Source: Hydractinia symbiolongicarpus
Lineage: Eukaryota; Cnidaria; Hydrozoa; Anthoathecata; Hydractiniidae
Direction: 5' to 3'
DNA length: 64,000 nucleotides
NCBI RefSeq assembly: GCF_029227915.1
Contig: NC_079882.1
Span: forward strand, 27,952,001-28,016,000
The notes under the pieces are model-generated. The model did no database searches. It was not told the DNA's origin and worked only from the letters and a program-made list of their open reading frames with translations. Position 1 is the stretch's first letter. Each line of letters starts with the position of its first letter. Below are positions 60,921 through 64,000 of this stretch, in pieces. The position numbers and the translations under genes are program-made.

Positions 60921-61018
60921 CTCGCCCATTTTAAATTGCCGTTGAAAGGAATCAAACCCAGTCTCCCGCACAAAGTACGAGAGATATAACCACTAATCTA
61001 TGGCGCCACATGACAAAA

Positions 61019-61880
61019 AAATGACTCAGTTTACCAGTTTATTTTTCAAGCCAATAGGTTAGAGGGAAAATACGCCATTCCCCCGGCTAGCTCTTCATAA
61101 ACAGGGAATAATTTTTTCATAAAATCTTTTTTTCTAGCTTTAAAGGCATCTTAAAGTCATTTCTGAGGTATTTTTACAAGTTGGGCTTAGGCCTCCATAA
61201 AAAATATTTTATGTTCACATCCTGAAGACCCTGCAAAAATAAATCAGTCTGATGGCCGGCTGTATTTTTTTGAATTTCAACAAGGTGAATCAATAAAATT
61301 ACTTTACTTTGGACCACAGTTGTTAAGGCCACTGGAAGTTGATTCTTTGTTCATGGTAATTTGTTGCAATAAAACTAAAATGCGAGATGCGCTAATTTTG
61401 TAATTACAAAAATAGTTATATACATGATTAAACAGAAGTTTTTAAATTTTTATGTAATTTGTAACAAAAATTAGCTATTTCCGCTAAAATAGTTATAATA
61501 CAATCGAAAAACAAGACAGATTATTGTCGTAACACCCTCTTTCATTATGATTAATATATATGTTTAAAATTACACTAGCTAAACTGTAATACAGTCGATA
61601 CCATTTAGGAAAAATAATTAAAACAAGATAGAATACGCTTGTCGTAACACCCTTCTCTGTTATGAATTTAAAAAAAAATGATTTCTCCACTGCGAAAGAC
61701 TTTAAATATTCTCAACTAAACCACCATAGTCCGAAAGAGAATTTGCACTTAAATTTAGATTTTCCTATAAAACTGCGCAAAAAACATTAAAAGAACACTA
61801 AAATTGTTTGTTTTATTTTTATTTGTTTTATTCTGCTTGGAAAAATTTCAGAGAGTTACTTTCTTTGTTGACTAGCAGAG
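61019..61880. other. AT-rich spacer, no gene
   Basis: Only short minus-strand frames (for example 61493-61690). CTTGTCGTAACACCC-type text near 61520-61560 and 61635-61665 suggests a small local duplication. Confidence 0.4.
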
Positions 61881-61899
61881 ACTTGTCAATTGAGGTTAA

Positions 61900-62345
61900 A
61901 GGTATAGGTTGTATGAGGCTTTGTAAGAAGTGTTATATTGTAACGTAGTGAGACATGGGCAGTGAAGCAGGAAGATCTTGACCGTTTAGAAAGAAATGAT
62001 ATGAGAATGGTTAGGTGAATCTGTAACGCCAGTCTGAGAGACAGAAAGGGTTCAGATGAGCTAAGAAGTAGGCTAAGAATTAAAGATGTTATCCAGATAA
62101 GAAGATTGAATTGGTTGGGACACTTGGAAAGAATAGAGGAGGATAATTGGGCAAGAAAGTGTAGAGACTTGATAGTTTCTGGGGCAAAGCCCAGAGGCAG
62201 ACTGAGAAAGACTTGGCATGAGGTTATAAGGAGTTTAGATCTAACACAGTCTAGATCAGATTGGAAGAGGGTCATTTATATACCCTGCCCAAGCCATGCT
62301 AGCATGGAAAACGGACGTTAAGCCAAGAATGATGGTGATGATGAT
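61900..62345 (+). mobile_element. 5'-truncated non-LTR retrotransposon (RTE/CR1-like) 3' end
   Basis: Pieces of the reverse transcriptase tail are readable: AVKQEDLDRLERNDMRMVR near 61950-62010, then an in-frame stop, DRKGSDELRSRL, LNWLGHLERIEEDNWARKCR, SGAKPRGRLRKTWHEVIRS and the end CPSHASMENGR at 62321. After the stop comes GATGGTGATGATGATT, a short microsatellite-like tail. The endonuclease and the RT core are missing, as in most dead copies. Confidence 0.75.
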
Positions 62346-63330
62346 TAAGTATATTATTATAGTTTTTTTCTGTTAGCTTTTCATATTATTTTAAAAACTT
62401 GACGCATTACAATGTCATTTAGAATGTTTTTTTTCATTGATGTCGCACAAAAAGTGAAGATCAGAAAAATGTGGTAAAATTTAAGTGAAAAAATTGATAT
62501 TTTTAATTAGATTTTTTATCCAGCATTCAAAACTAATTTTTTTATTTTCATAGGTTTCTGAAGGGTAAAACCTAAAGTAGAGTCTCTGTTTTTATGTATT
62601 ATAAAGTTATTTTTGAATAAATATGAACAATTTAATTAACAGTCTGTAACACTGAGTTGCTACAGTGTCCTGCAGCAAACCAAAAGTGTCATGCAGTGGC
62701 TGCCATATATAGTCAAGGATACTGCTACAGCAAACTTAGAATATAGCATTTTCATGTGTTGGATAAATTATATTAATGACTTTTAAACTCAAGCTCCTCT
62801 GTGTCAATTATATCCTTCTGCCAAGTCTTTGTCAAACTATCTCTGGGTTTTGTCTCTGGAACTAAAGACTGTAAACTTCCTTACCCAATTATATATCATT
62901 CCTTTCAAGTGTCCCAACCCATCTTCGATAAGAGCTTCCACATAAAGTGGCAAACATCAAAGTTTGTACTTTGGGTGCCACTAAAATAAATAAAATTTCT
63001 AATAGGAGGTTCACAGGACAATGATTTTCATATATCAACAACTTAGATAAAATTGATAGTTTTGATCTTGTAATTGTTGCCCTAAGTTGCTGGAATCATT
63101 ATATGGGTATAACGCTGTAAAACTCTCTTTCTTTCATTTTATGGCTTATTCAGGAAGAGGTACTGAAGTTGACGTTGTCTAACTTTTAGGACAGCTTTTT
63201 ATGGGTTGAGAATCAAACACTGTTGTAAATCTATGGCAGTTTGTAAGTTGAAAATGCAAAATGCAGATCTAAATTTGCTAGACTGGTTAGATGTAATTAG
63301 CTGCTAATGTTATATACAATTTTAAATTTA
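62346..63330. other. Upstream region of the last gene
   Basis: No gene recognised. It may hold the promoter or an upstream noncoding exon of the gene starting at 63364. Confidence 0.4.
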
Positions 63331-63339
63331 CCTTTTCAG
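63331..63339 (+). promoter_or_regulatory. Splice acceptor 24 bases before a start codon (possible spliced-leader site)
   Basis: CCTTTTCAG follows an AT-rich tract and lies directly upstream of the ATG at 63364. It could accept a 5' UTR exon or, as known in hydrozoans, a trans-spliced leader. No donor was identified upstream. Confidence 0.45.
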
Positions 63340-63363
63340 AACAAGTTATACTATATCATTAAA

Positions 63364-64000
63364 ATGCTTCGTTTTGGTCAAAATGCAAGAGTTTTATTTC
63401 AAAGATATCATTCAAGATTATTATCAACATCAAAGTTGTTATGTAAAAAAAATGATGATAACCAGAAAAGCAAGAATTCGAATATTCAAGACCTTCTTAG
63501 TTCTATGGAAGAATCTAGTAGAGAACCTGTAGAATCATTACAAAACCTAATGAAAAGTATGAAGACTAAACAACAACTTGCAAAGACTAAAAAACAAACA
63601 AGGTTGAAGCTTACGAAGCAAGATGTAAGGAAGCATAAAGAAGGAGAACATTTTTGGTTCAGACAAGAAGAAACCAATTCAAAGTTAGAGAGTGACAGTG
63701 CTATAAATGATGACACTGAACAGCTGGAAAATTTGATGCCTGAAGAGGATCTTACCAGTAGAAGTATTATTGAAAATTATAACATTGAAGTTAGCCAGAA
63801 ACTTCAAGTTTCACAGCTAAAAGATGATATTCTCCAACGTGGAGACAGTAGGAGTGTATCCAAGTTGATGACAGCTTTGATTGATGAGATTGATGAAGAT
63901 TTACCGAATCCAGAACAGAAACTGAAAACTTTAATGAATGCTATGAGCAAAAAAGCACCAGAAAAAAGTTTTCAAGAGGAAGAACAGTCTACCTCTCTAC
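63364..64000 (+). CDS. Probable mitochondrial protein, MRPS31-like, 5' part (runs off the window)
   Basis: An open frame from the ATG at 63364 to the window end, 212 codons with no stop. The first 26 residues (MLRFGQNARVLFQRYHSRLL then STSKLL) are rich in Arg, Ser and Leu without acidic residues, a mitochondrial targeting peptide. After it come charged helical segments with repeated short motifs: NIQDLLSSMEESS, LQNLMKSMK, SKLMTALIDEIDEDL and LKTLMNAMSKK. The layout, with L-L-x-x-M repeats and an S-Q-L-K-x-x-I-L segment, resembles the N-terminal half of mitochondrial ribosomal protein S31. The conserved C-terminal domain is beyond the window, so the assignment is tentative; another mitochondrial coiled-coil protein is possible. 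Confidence 0.6.
   Translation, partial: MLRFGQNARVLFQRYHSRLLSTSKLLCKKNDDNQKSKNSNIQDLLSSMEESSREPVESLQNLMKSMKTKQQLAKTKKQTRLKLTKQDVRKHKEGEHFWFRQEETNSKLESDSAINDDTEQLENLMPEEDLTSRSIIENYNIEVSQKLQVSQLKDDILQRGDSRSVSKLMTALIDEIDEDLPNPEQKLKTLMNAMSKKAPEKSFQEEEQSTSL

Larger units (their letters stand above)
56429..61008 (-). mobile_element. tRNA-derived SINE (family A), split by a Ty3/gypsy insertion
   Basis: 56429-56690 and 60921-61008 together match the SINE at 26002-26362. The 5' tRNA-like end (minus) lies at 61008, with A-box text ACCACTAATCTA on plus near 60989-61000. CATGACAAAA flanks the whole at 56419-56428 and 61009-61018, a 10-bp target duplication. The interruption falls in the ACTCGCCCAT segment that is intact in the other copy. 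Confidence 0.8.

Overview
The window reads as nuclear DNA of an animal, most likely a cnidarian and probably a hydrozoan. It is AT-rich, has spliced genes with GT/AG introns, and carries Penelope-like, Mag-type Ty3/gypsy, pogo/Tigger, Helitron and Polinton/Maverick sequences together with tandem discoidin proteins. The species cannot be fixed from sequence alone. Protein-family names below rest on motif recognition, not on database searches.

Layout. (1) 594-13223, minus strand: a secreted protein with three tandem F5/8C (discoidin) domains, reconstructed here as eight phase-compatible exons including a signal-peptide exon. Its introns hold a foldback repeat (4492-4623), a Penelope-like endonuclease tail (7013-7446) and an internally deleted Tigger transposon (10141-11631). 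(2) 13.8-15 kb: repeats and a broken ubiquitin-specific-protease-like pseudogene. (3) 15-40 kb: gene-poor DNA holding three small secreted six-cysteine peptide genes (21366, 29708, and 36069 on minus) with the same mirror-symmetric cysteine spacing, 3-6-12-6-3. Between and around them lie a mini-Helitron, a 3.45-kb terminal-inverted-repeat element with a 5-bp target duplication and a nested tRNA-derived SINE, a perfect ATGTT satellite, and an inverted SINE dimer bounded by a 14-bp direct repeat. (4) 40454-42696, plus: a four-exon Trm9/TRMT9B-type tRNA methyltransferase gene. (5) About 43.4-54.9 kb: a decayed, GC-richer Polinton with capsid-like, membrane, integrase, packaging-ATPase, BRO/KilA-like and protein-primed DNA polymerase B genes, all broken, with at least two deletion junctions. 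(6) 56429-61008: a tRNA-derived SINE split by a very young Ty3/gypsy element; its LTRs differ at one base, yet its pol gene is broken. (7) About 61.9-62.35 kb: a 5'-truncated non-LTR retrotransposon tail. (8) 63364 to the window end: the 5' part of a nuclear gene for a probable mitochondrial protein, MRPS31-like.

The host genes show no evident functional link to one another. The most interesting signals are the clustered symmetric-cysteine secreted peptides, which look like an uncharacterised lineage-specific family, and the several mobile elements whose insertion structure (target duplications, nesting, inverted dimer) can be read directly.
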